From JAUXJB01 sp965226855 (lineage in GTDB: Bacteria; Myxococcota_A; UBA9160; SZUA-336), in assembly GCA_965226855.1 (NCBI GenBank), contig CBDDEE010000017.1, positions 54,005-118,004 on the forward strand: a stretch of 64,000 bases of DNA, given 5' to 3'. Position numbers and translations under genes: made by a program. The notes below the pieces were generated by a model. The model saw only the letters and a list, made by a program, of their open reading frames with translations, made no database searches and had not been told where the DNA came from. Below, piece by piece: positions 8,179 to 16,492 of the stretch (the first letter of the stretch is position 1; each line of letters begins with the position of its first letter).

Positions 8179-9094
8179 CTCGAGGAACCGGGCAAGCGAC
8201 ATCGTCACGTTCATGTACGTGCCTGGCGAGTCCGGCACGATCCGGCGCTACCAGGTCCGCCGCTCGCGGATCCGCAAGTGCATCTATTCCGCGCTCCTGG
8301 CGCTTGCGGTTCTGGTGGCGGGAACCGTCGACTACGTGCACGCGCGTCGGGGTATGACCGAGCTGGAGCGTCTTCGCCGCGAGACCGGCGTCCAGCGCGA
8401 GCACCTGCAGGTCTACGCAGCACGAATGGAAACGATCGCGAACCGCCTGACCTCGATCGACAGCCTGGAGCGGAAGCTGCGCGTGATCACGAACCTCGAC
8501 CCGTCCGACCCGACGCCCCTCTCGGGCATCGGAGGCGTGGACGGCGGCCTGCTCGACTCTCAGGACGTCGCCTGGCTCTCGGCGAGCCGGCGTCATCAGA
8601 AGATGACGGAGAGCTTCGATCGGCTCAGCGAAGCCAGCGATGCACAGGCGGAGAGCCTTGCAGCCCTCATTACCCATCTCGAAGACCAGACGGCGCGGCT
8701 GCTCGCGACCCCGTCGATCGCCCCAACCAAGGGTTGGGCCACCTCGGGCTTCGGCTACCGGACCTCGCCCTTCACCGGCAATCGCGAGTTCCACCGCGGG
8801 CTCGACGTCGCTGGGCGGATTGGCACGCCCGTCAAATCGCCATCGAACGGACGCGTCGCCTTCGCCGGACGCAAGCGCGCGCTGGGCAAAACCATCATCC
8901 TCAGCCACGACTACGGGATCGAGACGATCTATGGGCACCTCGAGGAGATTCTCGTTAAGCCAGGAGACAAGGTCTCTCGCGGCGATCTGATCGCGCGAAT
9001 GGGCACGACCGGCCGCAGCACCGGGCCTCACCTTCACTACCAGGTGGAAGTGAATAAGAAGCCCGTAAACCCACGTAACTACATCCTGGACTGA
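8171..9094 (+). CDS. M23-family (LytM-type) metallopeptidase, membrane anchored
   Basis: This 307-residue protein starts at GTG (8171) inside the end of the FHA gene. A cytoplasmic N-terminus of about 35 basic residues precedes one membrane segment (IYSALLALAVLVAGTVDYV). A coiled region follows (about residues 60-170), then a C-terminal M23 domain. The zinc ligands are visible in FHRGLDVAG (H and D) and GPHLHYQVE (HxH), so a catalytically competent murein endopeptidase is likely. It would act in the periplasm, or activate amidases if the substrate groove is altered. The gene ends a few bases before the secA promoter. Confidence 0.9.
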   Translation: MSSSRNRASDIVTFMYVPGESGTIRRYQVRRSRIRKCIYSALLALAVLVAGTVDYVHARRGMTELERLRRETGVQREHLQVYAARMETIANRLTSIDSLERKLRVITNLDPSDPTPLSGIGGVDGGLLDSQDVAWLSASRRHQKMTESFDRLSEASDAQAESLAALITHLEDQTARLLATPSIAPTKGWATSGFGYRTSPFTGNREFHRGLDVAGRIGTPVKSPSNGRVAFAGRKRALGKTIILSHDYGIETIYGHLEEILVKPGDKVSRGDLIARMGTTGRSTGPHLHYQVEVNKKPVNPRNYILD

Positions 9095-9097
9095 GAG

Positions 9098-9128
9098 TTG
9101 GCCCCCTGTCGGGGGGTAGCGTTATACT
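9098..9128 (+). promoter_or_regulatory. Putative sigma-70-type promoter of secA
   Basis: A -35-like TTGGCC (9098-9103) is followed after 18-19 bases by the -10-like TTATACT (9122-9128). The spacer holds an inverted repeat, CCCCC TGT CGGGGG (9102-9116), which could act as the end of the upstream transcript or as an operator. Transcription starting near 9135 would give a leader of only about 25 bases before the secA ribosome binding site. The assignment rests on motif resemblance alone. Confidence 0.45.
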
Positions 9129-9158
9129 CCCCGGCCTCCCAGCGCGCCGGAGGCGGCC

Positions 9159-11849
9159 ATTCGACTCGTCCAGAAGATCTTCGGCTCCGCGAATGAGCGG
9201 TTCCTGAAGCGGCTGCAGCCGTCAGTCGATCGCATCAACTCGCTCGAGGCAGACCTCGAGCCGCTCTCCCCCGACGAGCTTCGCGCCAACTCTGACGAGC
9301 TGCGCGGCCGGGGCGAGCACGGAGAGCCCCTCAACGACCTCTTGCCGGAAGCGTTCGCGCTGGTGCGCGAGGCCGCGAAGCGCTCGCTTGGGCAGCGCCC
9401 CTTCGACGTGCAGCTGCTGGGCGGAATCGTCCTGCACCAGGGCAAGATTGCGGAGATGAAGACCGGTGAGGGGAAGACTCTCGCCGCCACGCTGCCCTCG
9501 TACCTGAACGCGCTGTCGGGCAAAGGCGTCCACGTCGTCACGGTGAACGACTACCTGGCGCGGCGCGACGCGGAATGGATGGGTCAGATTCATCGCTTGC
9601 TCGGGCTCGAGGTTGGCTGCGTGGTCGCGAGCATTTCCGAGACCGAGCGACGCGCCGCCTACCGCGCCGACATTACGTACGGCCAGAACAACGAGTTCGG
9701 CTTTGACTACCTGCGCGACAACATGAAGCCCTCGCTCGAGCTCTACGTTCAGCGCGGTCGTCACTATGCCATCGTCGACGAGGTCGACTCCATTCTCGTC
9801 GACGAGGCGCGAACGCCCCTCATTATCTCGGGACCCGTCGACGACGACCCCGATCGCTTCCGCCGCAGCGACCGTATCATCCCTCGGCTGTCCAAGGACA
9901 AGGATCACTTCACGGTCGACGAGAAGGCGCGGCAGGTGTTGCTGACCGACGAGGGAATCGCCGAGGTCGAAAAGCTGCTCCACATTGACAACCTGTACGC
10001 ACCCCAGAATATGGAGACCCTGCACGTCGTCCAGAACGGGCTGCGCGCCCACGTGCTCTACCAGAAGGACGTCGACTACGTCGTGAAGGACGGTCAGGTC
10101 GTGATCGTCGACGAGTTCACTGGTCGCTTGATGGAGGGTCGCCGCTGGAGCGACGGGATGCACCAGGCCGTCGAGGCTAAGGAGGGCGTCAAGATCCAGA
10201 ACGAGTCCCAAACGCTCGCGTCGGTCACCTTCCAGAACTACTTCCGCATGTACGAGAAGCTCGCGGGGATGACGGGTACGGCGGATACCGAGGCGGCCGA
10301 GTTCGCAGAGATCTACAAACTCGACGTCGCGGTGCTGCCGACGAACAGCCCCATGATACGCGAGGATTACGAGGACCAGGTCTACCGCAGCCTCAACGAG
10401 AAGTGGGACGCCGTCGTCGCGGATATTCAGGACTGCCAGCGGCGCGGTCAGCCCGTCCTGGTGGGCACGATCGCGATCGAGACCTCAGAGATGCTCTCCA
10501 GGCGCCTCAAGAACAAAGGGATCGCGCACAACGTGCTGAACGCGAAGCATCACGAGCGCGAGGCGGAGATCATCTCGCAGACCGGCCGGCTCGGCGCGAC
10601 AACCATCTCGACCAACATGGCTGGGCGGGGGACGGACATCGTGCTCGGTGGCAACGCGGAGATGATGCTCAAGTCGCGCGGGCTCGACCCGCTGTCTCCA
10701 GAGGTGCGGGAGGAGTTCGAGGAGCTGAAGGCGCAGTGCGACACGGAGCGCGAGAAGGTGGTCGCTGCCGGCGGGCTTCACGTGCTGGGAACCGAGCGCC
10801 ACGAGTCTCGCCGCATCGACAACCAGCTGCGCGGACGCTCGGGACGACAGGGGGATCCGGGCTCCTCGCGCTTCTATCTCTCGCTCGAGGACGACCTGCT
10901 GCGCATCTTCGGCTCCGAGCGGATCGCCCCCCTCATGAAGCGTCTGGGTATGGAAGAGGGAGAGGCGATCGAGGCAAAGATGCTCTCAGGCGCGATTGAA
11001 CGCGCCCAGCGTAAGGTCGAGGTGCGGAACTTCGATATCCGCAAACACCTGCTCGAGTACGACAACGTGATGAACAAGCAGCGCGAGTCCATCTACGCCT
11101 GGCGTCGAAACGTGCTCGGAAACGATGACCTGCGCTCAGAGTACCTCGAGCTCGGACTCGAGCTTGCAGACGAGCTGCTCGACGACTTCGTTCCGGAGAA
11201 GGGCGAGCCCGATCCCGAGGGCCTGATCCGCGAGGCGCACCAGGAGTTCGGTGTCGTTGCGGCGCCGGACGATCCCGACTTCTCCGGCCAGCTCGATCGA
11301 GCCAAGGTCCGGGAGCGCCTGCACGCGCTCTTGGAGGAGAAGCTCGACGCGCAGGTCAAGATGTTCGACGAGCTGGAACAGCACTTTCCCGAGCTGAAAC
11401 CGCCCACCTTTCAGGATTTCGGCCGCGCCATTTACCTGCAGACGATCGATCAGCAGTGGAAGGATCACCTGCTGGCGATGGATCACCTGAAGGAGGGGAT
11501 CGGGCTTCGCGGCTACGCCCAGCGCGATCCCAAGGTGGAGTACCAGCGCGAGGGCTACGACAAGTTCGTGGAGATGAGCGGCCTGATCCGAGCCCGTGCG
11601 GTGGAGCAGTTCTATCGCGTGGTGTTCGAGGCGCCTTCCAAGGAGCGCGTTGCGGCCATGCGCGTTGCGGAGGAGGCTCGGCGACGGGCGCAGCTGCGAG
11701 GCTTGTCCGAGCAGCACGCGGGAGGTCCGGGCCTCGCGCCGGACGGATCCACGACGGTCCAGCGCGAGGGCAAAAAAGTTGGCCGCAACGAGCCCTGCCC
11801 GTGCGGGTCCGGGAAGAAGTACAAGAAGTGTCACGGGGCGATGGGCTGA
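9159..11849 (+). CDS. secA: Preprotein translocase ATPase SecA (apparent ATT start)
   Basis: This is the motor ATPase that drives proteins through SecYEG, 896 residues from the proposed start. Visible features are MKTGEGKTLAATLPSY (Walker A), IVDEVDSILVDEART (DEAD-type Walker B), MTGTADTEA, the helicase motif GRSGRQGDPGSSRFYLSLED and the C-terminal zinc-binding SEC-C motif CPCGSGKKYKKCHG. N-terminal homology runs upstream of the first ATG/GTG/TTG in frame (TTG near 9336, ATG 9399-9420 region): IRLVQKIFGSANERFLKRL matches the conserved SecA beginning. The frame is open only from 9120 and holds no standard start there, but ATT at 9159 lies 5 bases after GGAGG. ATT initiation is therefore proposed. 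Confidence 0.95.
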   Translation: MRLVQKIFGSANERFLKRLQPSVDRINSLEADLEPLSPDELRANSDELRGRGEHGEPLNDLLPEAFALVREAAKRSLGQRPFDVQLLGGIVLHQGKIAEMKTGEGKTLAATLPSYLNALSGKGVHVVTVNDYLARRDAEWMGQIHRLLGLEVGCVVASISETERRAAYRADITYGQNNEFGFDYLRDNMKPSLELYVQRGRHYAIVDEVDSILVDEARTPLIISGPVDDDPDRFRRSDRIIPRLSKDKDHFTVDEKARQVLLTDEGIAEVEKLLHIDNLYAPQNMETLHVVQNGLRAHVLYQKDVDYVVKDGQVVIVDEFTGRLMEGRRWSDGMHQAVEAKEGVKIQNESQTLASVTFQNYFRMYEKLAGMTGTADTEAAEFAEIYKLDVAVLPTNSPMIREDYEDQVYRSLNEKWDAVVADIQDCQRRGQPVLVGTIAIETSEMLSRRLKNKGIAHNVLNAKHHEREAEIISQTGRLGATTISTNMAGRGTDIVLGGNAEMMLKSRGLDPLSPEVREEFEELKAQCDTEREKVVAAGGLHVLGTERHESRRIDNQLRGRSGRQGDPGSSRFYLSLEDDLLRIFGSERIAPLMKRLGMEEGEAIEAKMLSGAIERAQRKVEVRNFDIRKHLLEYDNVMNKQRESIYAWRRNVLGNDDLRSEYLELGLELADELLDDFVPEKGEPDPEGLIREAHQEFGVVAAPDDPDFSGQLDRAKVRERLHALLEEKLDAQVKMFDELEQHFPELKPPTFQDFGRAIYLQTIDQQWKDHLLAMDHLKEGIGLRGYAQRDPKVEYQREGYDKFVEMSGLIRARAVEQFYRVVFEAPSKERVAAMRVAEEARRRAQLRGLSEQHAGGPGLAPDGSTTVQREGKKVGRNEPCPCGSGKKYKKCHGAMG

Positions 11850-11853
11850 ACGC

Positions 11854-13032
11854 GTGGCCTATCGCGTAGCCGGGTTTCGCGCAGCGGGAGTCAGCTGCGC
11901 CATCAAACCTTCGGGGGCGCTCGACCTCGCTCTGATCGTTTCCGACCGCCCGGCGAATGCGGCGGCGGTCTTTACGCGTAACCGCTTCCCCGGCGCACCT
12001 GTGCGTGTCTCCCGCGCCCATCTGCGCGACGGGCGCGCCCGCGCGGTCGTGGTGAACAGTGGCATCTCGAACGTCGCCACAGGCGCCGTCGGTTTGCGCA
12101 ACGCGCGGGCGATGTGCCGACAGGCCGCCGACGAAGTCGGTCTGCGTCTCAGTGACGTACAGGTCGCCTCGACGGGAGTGATCGGCACCCAGCTGCCGAT
12201 GGAGCGCATCGCGCTGGGCATCCGGAAAGCGGCTCGAGCGCTGTCCAGCACGGGCTGGTCGCGCGCAGCACGTGCGATTCTCACCACCGACACCAGGCCC
12301 AAGCTTGTTCAGGTGACTCAACGGAACTTCTCGCTGCTGGGGGTCGCGAAGGGTGCCGGGATGATCATGCCGAACATGGCAACCATGCTCGTCTACATGG
12401 TCACCGATCTCGCTGTCGAGTCCGCTTTTCTGGCCGACGCTCTGCGCGAGGCCGTCGATCCCACGTTCAATCACCTCACCATCGACGGCGAGACGAGCAC
12501 GAGCGACACCGTACTGGTGATGGCGAACGGGGCGGCGGGCAACAGGCGGCTCGGTCGGCGCTCGGTTGGCGCCGAGGACTTCCGCAAGGCGCTTTCGGAG
12601 GTCTGTAGCACCCTCACGGAGAAGCTGGCCCTCGACGGAGAGGGTGTGACGAAGATCGCCCGCATCCACGTGCGCGGGGCCAGAAGCGATCGCACGGCCC
12701 AGCAGATTGCGCGTTCGGTCGGGAACTCCATGCTGGTCAAGACGGCGCTGCACGGCGCGGATCCCAACTGGGGCAGGATCGTCCAGGCGATTGGCGCGGC
12801 GGGCGCGGCCTTCTCTCCCGGTCGGGTCGGGATCCGAATCGGCGGTGCGGAGGTCCTGCGCTGCGGGACGGGCGTTGACTCTGCCGCGGCGCTCCGTCTG
12901 GCTGAACGTGCGATGCGGCGCAAGAAGGTCGAGATTGAGATCACGCTCGGAACCGGCTCGGGGAGCGCCAGCATCCTCACTACGGACCTGAGTCACGGCT
13001 ACGTCGCCATCAACTCCGAATACACGACCTGA
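11854..13032 (+). CDS. argJ: Bifunctional glutamate N-acetyltransferase / amino-acid acetyltransferase ArgJ
   Basis: This 392-residue enzyme of arginine synthesis moves the acetyl group from N-acetylornithine to glutamate. The GTG start lies 4 bases after the secA stop, so it is probably translated from the secA message. The precursor self-cleaves before the nucleophilic Thr in the ATML motif; here KGAGMIMPNMATMLVYMVTD shows it. The beta-chain block NHLTIDGETSTSDTV and the C-terminal HGADPNWGRI are also present. It is complete and should be active. secA-argJ is not a standard operon; whether ArgJ also makes acetylglutamate from acetyl-CoA cannot be decided from the sequence. Confidence 0.94.
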   Translation: MAYRVAGFRAAGVSCAIKPSGALDLALIVSDRPANAAAVFTRNRFPGAPVRVSRAHLRDGRARAVVVNSGISNVATGAVGLRNARAMCRQAADEVGLRLSDVQVASTGVIGTQLPMERIALGIRKAARALSSTGWSRAARAILTTDTRPKLVQVTQRNFSLLGVAKGAGMIMPNMATMLVYMVTDLAVESAFLADALREAVDPTFNHLTIDGETSTSDTVLVMANGAAGNRRLGRRSVGAEDFRKALSEVCSTLTEKLALDGEGVTKIARIHVRGARSDRTAQQIARSVGNSMLVKTALHGADPNWGRIVQAIGAAGAAFSPGRVGIRIGGAEVLRCGTGVDSAAALRLAERAMRRKKVEIEITLGTGSGSASILTTDLSHGYVAINSEYTT

Positions 13033-13105
13033 CGAGCCCGCCGCCGCTCGGATCCCTGAGTGGCGACGGTAGTTGACCGACGCTAGATGACGTCAGGGAG
13101 CTCTC

Positions 13106-13471
13106 TCAGTCGAGGGCAGCGCAGAGCTCCAGCTCGTGGCCGTCGGGGTCGGAGAAGTAGAGAGACTTCGCCTGCATCCAGTCATGGGTGATCGGACCCT
13201 TGGTGGCAACGCCGCTCTCTGCAAGTAGGCCGACCGCGCGCTCGAGTTCGGCCGGGTCCACGGCAAAGGCGAGGTGCTGCGTGGGCCAGTCGCCGGTGTC
13301 CTCCTGTAGCACAACCATGCCGGAGCCTCCGCCCACCCGGAGGAAGTGCCAGTTTCGCCGCTCGTCGCGCAGGCCGGGCTCGAGACCCAGAATGTGGAGG
13401 TAGAAGGCCTCCGCTCGGGCGAGCTCCTTGACGCGAATCGCTACCTCGTACACGCCGTTGATCTTGAGCAT
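13106..13471 (-). CDS. VOC-superfamily (glyoxalase/dioxygenase fold) protein
   Basis: This 121-residue single-copy VOC module starts at ATG (13471). The two halves are recognisable from YEVAIRVKELARAEAFYLHI and HLAFAVDPAELERAVGLL, and the end SLYFSDPDGHELELCA carries the Glu that commonly ligates metal. The family includes glyoxalase I, extradiol dioxygenases and antibiotic-resistance proteins, so the substrate is open. It is transcribed against argJ and divergently from the histidine phosphatase gene; the 130 bases between those starts hold the likely promoters. Confidence 0.85.
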   Translation of the reverse strand: MLKINGVYEVAIRVKELARAEAFYLHILGLEPGLRDERRNWHFLRVGGGSGMVVLQEDTGDWPTQHLAFAVDPAELERAVGLLAESGVATKGPITHDWMQAKSLYFSDPDGHELELCAALD

Positions 13472-13603
13472 GCTCCGATCCTTTCGGGGAAAGTGAGTGT
13501 TTGAAAGTAAAGCAGACACTTTGCTAATTTGCGAGCGGGAACTTGAGCTCGGGACGCGATCGCCTAACCTGCGCACCCGGGCTGATCCCGTCGGAGCGTT
13601 CGC

Positions 13604-14278
13604 GTGACTGAGGTCGTTCTGGTCCGCCACGCACAGCCCGACTGGGAGCCCGACGGCCGTGCCGTCGACCATCCGGCCCTGACCTGCCTCGGCCGCGAAC
13701 AGTCGCGCCGGACCGCCGCCGCGCTCGAAGCGGAGCACTTTGACCACCTGTACGTGAGCCCCCTGCGGCGAGCCCTCGAGACGGCCGAGCCGATTGCCGA
13801 TGCCCTCGGCATGGAGGCGCGGCAGGTCGCCTGGCTCGGCGAGCTCCGCCTCCCGAAGATGGAGGGGAAGACTACGGAAGAAGTCCAGGAGTTCTTTGGC
13901 GAGGCGCGCGCCCGAGACCTGGAGCTGCAATGGACGGGGATGCCGGGCGGAGAGTCGTTTCGACACTTCTACGAGCGAGTCAGCAGCGGAATCGAGGATC
14001 TGCTGACGGAGACGCACGGGATGCAGGTCCACTTCAACTCCGGTCACCGAATCTGGCATGTGCCGGATGTCGAGGAGCGCGTCCTGATCGTCGCTCACGA
14101 GGGGACGAACGCGGTCATCCTGTCTCATCTGCTCGGGATCGAGCCGGTGTCCTGGGCGTCCATGCGCTTCTCGAGTGCCTGGACCGGCATCAGCCTGGTA
14201 CGGACTATCCCGGTAGCGGATGGTCACATCTGGGCGCTCGCGGGCTTCAACCGCGTCCAGCATCTCGAGGGAATCTAG
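13604..14278 (+). CDS. Histidine phosphatase family protein (phosphoglycerate mutase-like)
   Basis: This 224-residue protein starts at GTG (13604). The phosphohistidine motif LVRHAQ lies at residues 6-11, with the conserved YVSPLRRALETAEPIA at about residue 47, and the second catalytic His is in VLIVAHEGTNAVIL near residue 165. This branch contains phosphatases such as CobC-like and broad-specificity enzymes as well as mutases; no cobalamin genes lie nearby, so the substrate is unknown. It precedes the rpsB promoter by about 70 bases and is probably a separate transcription unit. Confidence 0.88.
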   Translation: MTEVVLVRHAQPDWEPDGRAVDHPALTCLGREQSRRTAAALEAEHFDHLYVSPLRRALETAEPIADALGMEARQVAWLGELRLPKMEGKTTEEVQEFFGEARARDLELQWTGMPGGESFRHFYERVSSGIEDLLTETHGMQVHFNSGHRIWHVPDVEERVLIVAHEGTNAVILSHLLGIEPVSWASMRFSSAWTGISLVRTIPVADGHIWALAGFNRVQHLEGI

Positions 14279-14349
14279 CGGAGCCGTCGGGGTGACCGGC
14301 CCTGAACCCGTTCCGAGTCGCCAAAGCCTTTGAATCCGGTAGCTTAGGC

Positions 14350-14378
14350 TTGCCGCGCCGAGACCGCTCTGCTATACC
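14350..14378 (+). promoter_or_regulatory. Predicted promoter of the rpsB operon
   Basis: TTGCCG (14350-14355) and TATACC (14373-14378) are separated by exactly 17 bases, a good fit to a housekeeping sigma-70 promoter in an otherwise GC-rich region. It lies about 70 bases after the histidine phosphatase stop and about 145 bases before the rpsB start, with no gene between. It would drive rpsB-tsf-pyrH and possibly the genes through tsaB. Confidence 0.6.
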
Positions 14379-14384
14379 CCGGGG

Positions 14385-14521
14385 CCACTACACACGCCTC
14401 GTCCGCTCCGGGTTCGCGAGCGCGCGGTCGAGCGGCGGAGCGAGCGCTACGCGCGCTCCGAGGGGCGGAGGTCAAAATCCAGAGTCGCCGTCGCTGGCGA
14501 CCAAAACGAAGAGGACACTCG
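14385..14521 (+). promoter_or_regulatory. Structured rpsB 5' leader, possible ribosomal-protein autoregulation
   Basis: The roughly 137-base untranslated leader holds two simple hairpins: GGAGCG/CGCTCC (14437-14442 with 14454-14459) and GTCGCC/GGCGAC (14484-14489 with 14496-14501). The second lies just before the Shine-Dalgarno GAGGA (14511-14515). In several bacterial groups S2 represses its own message through an rpsB leader structure. The position here fits that idea, but the published consensus could not be tested by eye. Confidence 0.35.
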
Positions 14522-15625
14522 ATGTCTGCGCCAGATCCCGTGCCGGAGCCGGAGGTCAGGACCAGTTCGATCTCGATGCAAGAACTGCTCGAGGCGGGCA
14601 TTCACTTCGGTCACCAGACTCGCCGTTGGCACCCCCACATGAAGCCGTTCCTTTACGGCGAGCGGAACGGCATCCATATCATCGACCTGCAGCACACATT
14701 GCCGCGCTTCCGCGAAGCCTGTGCCTTTGCGCGCGAGCTTGTGGCAGCCGGCGGCACGCTCCTGTTCGTGGGCACCAAACGCCAGGCCCAGGAGATCGTT
14801 GCAGAAGAGGCCAATCGTTGCGGCATGCCGTACGTGCACAGGCGCTGGCTCGGCGGAATGCTGACGAACTTTCGCACGATCCAGAAGGGCATCAATCGCT
14901 ACAAGGAGCTGACTGCGCTCCTCGCCGACGAGGAGAACGAGGAAGGGCTGAGCAAGAAGGAGCGCTCCCGACTCACGAGGGAGCACCTGAAGCTGCACAA
15001 GGCCTTCGAGGGAATGGTCGAGATGGAACGGCTGCCGGACGCCGTCTTCATCATCGACATCAAGCGGGAGTTCATCGCGGTCAAGGAGGCGCAGCGTCTG
15101 CAGATCCCGCTGCTCGCGGTGGTTGACTCCAACTGTGACCCCGAGGGCATCGACTTCACAGTGCCGGGTAACGATGATGCGTTGCGCGCTATTCGGCTCT
15201 ACTGCGAGAAGTTCGCCCAAGCTTGCCTGGAAGGGGCCGAGCTGTTCAATCGACGCATCCTCGAGGAGGACAAGGGCAAGCCCGAGGAGGCCGAGGGTGC
15301 CGCGCCGCCGAAGCACGGCAAGCGCGTGGTCGAGATCACTCAGCCCGCCCGGAGGCCCGCGCGGATGGAGCGCATGGCAGAGGAGCGTCGCAAGGAGGTC
15401 GAGGAGAGCCCCGCGGCGGCAGAGAGCCCCGCGGCGACAGAGAGCCCCGCGGCGACAGAGAGCCCCGCGCCCACCGAGAGTTCCGCGGCTGCGGAGAGTT
15501 CCAGCGAGGGCGCGCAGCCCTCGGAGACTCCCGCGCCCGCGGAGGAGGCCGTGGCGGCCGGCCCGACCGAGGATACGCCGGGCAAGGGGCCGCCGAGCGA
15601 GTCCGAGGGAACCGAATCGGCATAG
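14522..15625 (+). CDS. rpsB: 30S ribosomal protein S2 with long low-complexity tail
   Basis: The first 245 or so residues are a standard S2: SMQELLEAGIHFGHQTRRWH, GIHIIDLQHTL, LFVGTKRQAQEIV, RWLGGMLTNFRTI and IPLLAVVDSNCDPEGIDF are all visible. The protein then continues to 367 residues, about 110 more than usual, with an acidic and Ala/Pro/Ser/Thr/Glu-rich tail built on an 18-base tandem repeat. The tail is likely to be disordered and solvent exposed on the small subunit. The gene starts the rpsB-tsf-pyrH-frr cluster; GAGGA lies 6 bases before the ATG. Confidence 0.96.
   Translation: MSAPDPVPEPEVRTSSISMQELLEAGIHFGHQTRRWHPHMKPFLYGERNGIHIIDLQHTLPRFREACAFARELVAAGGTLLFVGTKRQAQEIVAEEANRCGMPYVHRRWLGGMLTNFRTIQKGINRYKELTALLADEENEEGLSKKERSRLTREHLKLHKAFEGMVEMERLPDAVFIIDIKREFIAVKEAQRLQIPLLAVVDSNCDPEGIDFTVPGNDDALRAIRLYCEKFAQACLEGAELFNRRILEEDKGKPEEAEGAAPPKHGKRVVEITQPARRPARMERMAEERRKEVEESPAAAESPAATESPAATESPAPTESSAAAESSSEGAQPSETPAPAEEAVAAGPTEDTPGKGPPSESEGTESA
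15404..15493 (+). repeat. 18-base tandem repeat inside rpsB
   Basis: Five consecutive 18-base units (starting at 15404, 15422, 15440, 15458 and 15476) begin GAGAGCCCCGCGGC or a close variant. Each encodes six residues of the type ESPAAT or ESPAAA; the last two units have drifted (ESPAPT, ESSAAA). The reading frame is kept because the unit is a multiple of three. The array probably expands and contracts by slippage. Confidence 0.9.
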
Positions 15626-15652
15626 CCCCCGCGCAACGACAAGGAGGGAGAG

Positions 15653-16492
15653 TTGGCAACGATCTCAGCTGCGGAAGTGAAGGCGCTGCGGGACAAGACC
15701 GGCGCGGGCATGATGGAGTGCAAGAGGGCTCTGGTCGAGGTCGAGGGCGATAGCGAGCGCGCCATCCGCCTACTCCGTGAACGTGGCATTGCAAAGGCGA
15801 GCAAACGCGTCGGGCGAGCCACGAGCGAGGGGAGGATTACGGTCAGTGTCTCGCCAGACGCCAGGGTTGCCGCGCTCGTCGAGCTGAACTGCGAGACGGA
15901 CTTCGTTGCGAAGACGGACGACTACGTCGAACTGTGTCAGCAGAGCGCCGACCTGGCGCGAGACCAGGCTCCTCTCGACGTCGAGGAGCTGCGCAAGGGC
16001 ATGGACGAGCGGATCACCGCGGCGATCTCCAAGCTGGGCGAGAACATCCAGCTACGGCGCTTCGAACGCCTGGCGGCCGTGAGCGACGGTGTGGTGGCGA
16101 GCTACGTTCACGCCGGGGGAAAGATCGGTGCGCTTGTGCGGGTCGAGGCCGACGACCCCTCCGATGAGGCCGTGAAGTCTTTGGCACACAACGTCTGCAT
16201 GCACGTCGCAGCCGTGAATCCGTCCAGCGTTTCGAGAGACGACATGGCTGCGGATCTCGTGGCCGAGGAGCGCCGGGTCCTCACCGTACAAGCGGAGCAG
16301 GAAGGCAAGCCCGCGAAGATCGTCGAGAAGATGGTCGAAGGTCGCCTGAGCAAGTTTTTCAAAGAGGTGGTGCTCCTCGAGCAGCAGCTGGTGATGGACC
16401 CCGACACCACGGTGGCGAAGGCCGCACAGAAGGCCGGGGCTCAGATCACGGGTTTCCGGCGTCTCCAACTGGGAGAAGAGCTCGAGGAATGA
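15653..16492 (+). CDS. tsf: Elongation factor Ts
   Basis: This 279-residue nucleotide-exchange factor for EF-Tu starts at TTG (15653), 5-6 bases after the strong ribosome binding site AAGGAGGGAGAG. The N-terminal UBA-like block ISAAEVKALRDKTGAGMMECK and the core TDFVAKTDDY are intact. The length is close to that of other bacterial EF-Ts proteins. The gene follows rpsB by 27 bases and its stop overlaps the pyrH start by 4 bases (ATGA), so translation is coupled. Initiation at TTG may keep output balanced with S2. Confidence 0.95.
   Translation: MATISAAEVKALRDKTGAGMMECKRALVEVEGDSERAIRLLRERGIAKASKRVGRATSEGRITVSVSPDARVAALVELNCETDFVAKTDDYVELCQQSADLARDQAPLDVEELRKGMDERITAAISKLGENIQLRRFERLAAVSDGVVASYVHAGGKIGALVRVEADDPSDEAVKSLAHNVCMHVAAVNPSSVSRDDMAADLVAEERRVLTVQAEQEGKPAKIVEKMVEGRLSKFFKEVVLLEQQLVMDPDTTVAKAAQKAGAQITGFRRLQLGEELEE

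Noticed and set aside
11356..12996. 546-codon minus-strand ORF opposite secA and argJ
   Set aside because: Antisense shadow: Arg/Ala/Pro/Gly-rich with no domain, while both sense-strand genes are complete.
15404..15493. 18-base repeats as a possible CRISPR or regulatory array
   Set aside because: Units are contiguous, without spacers, in frame within rpsB, and encode the S2 tail.
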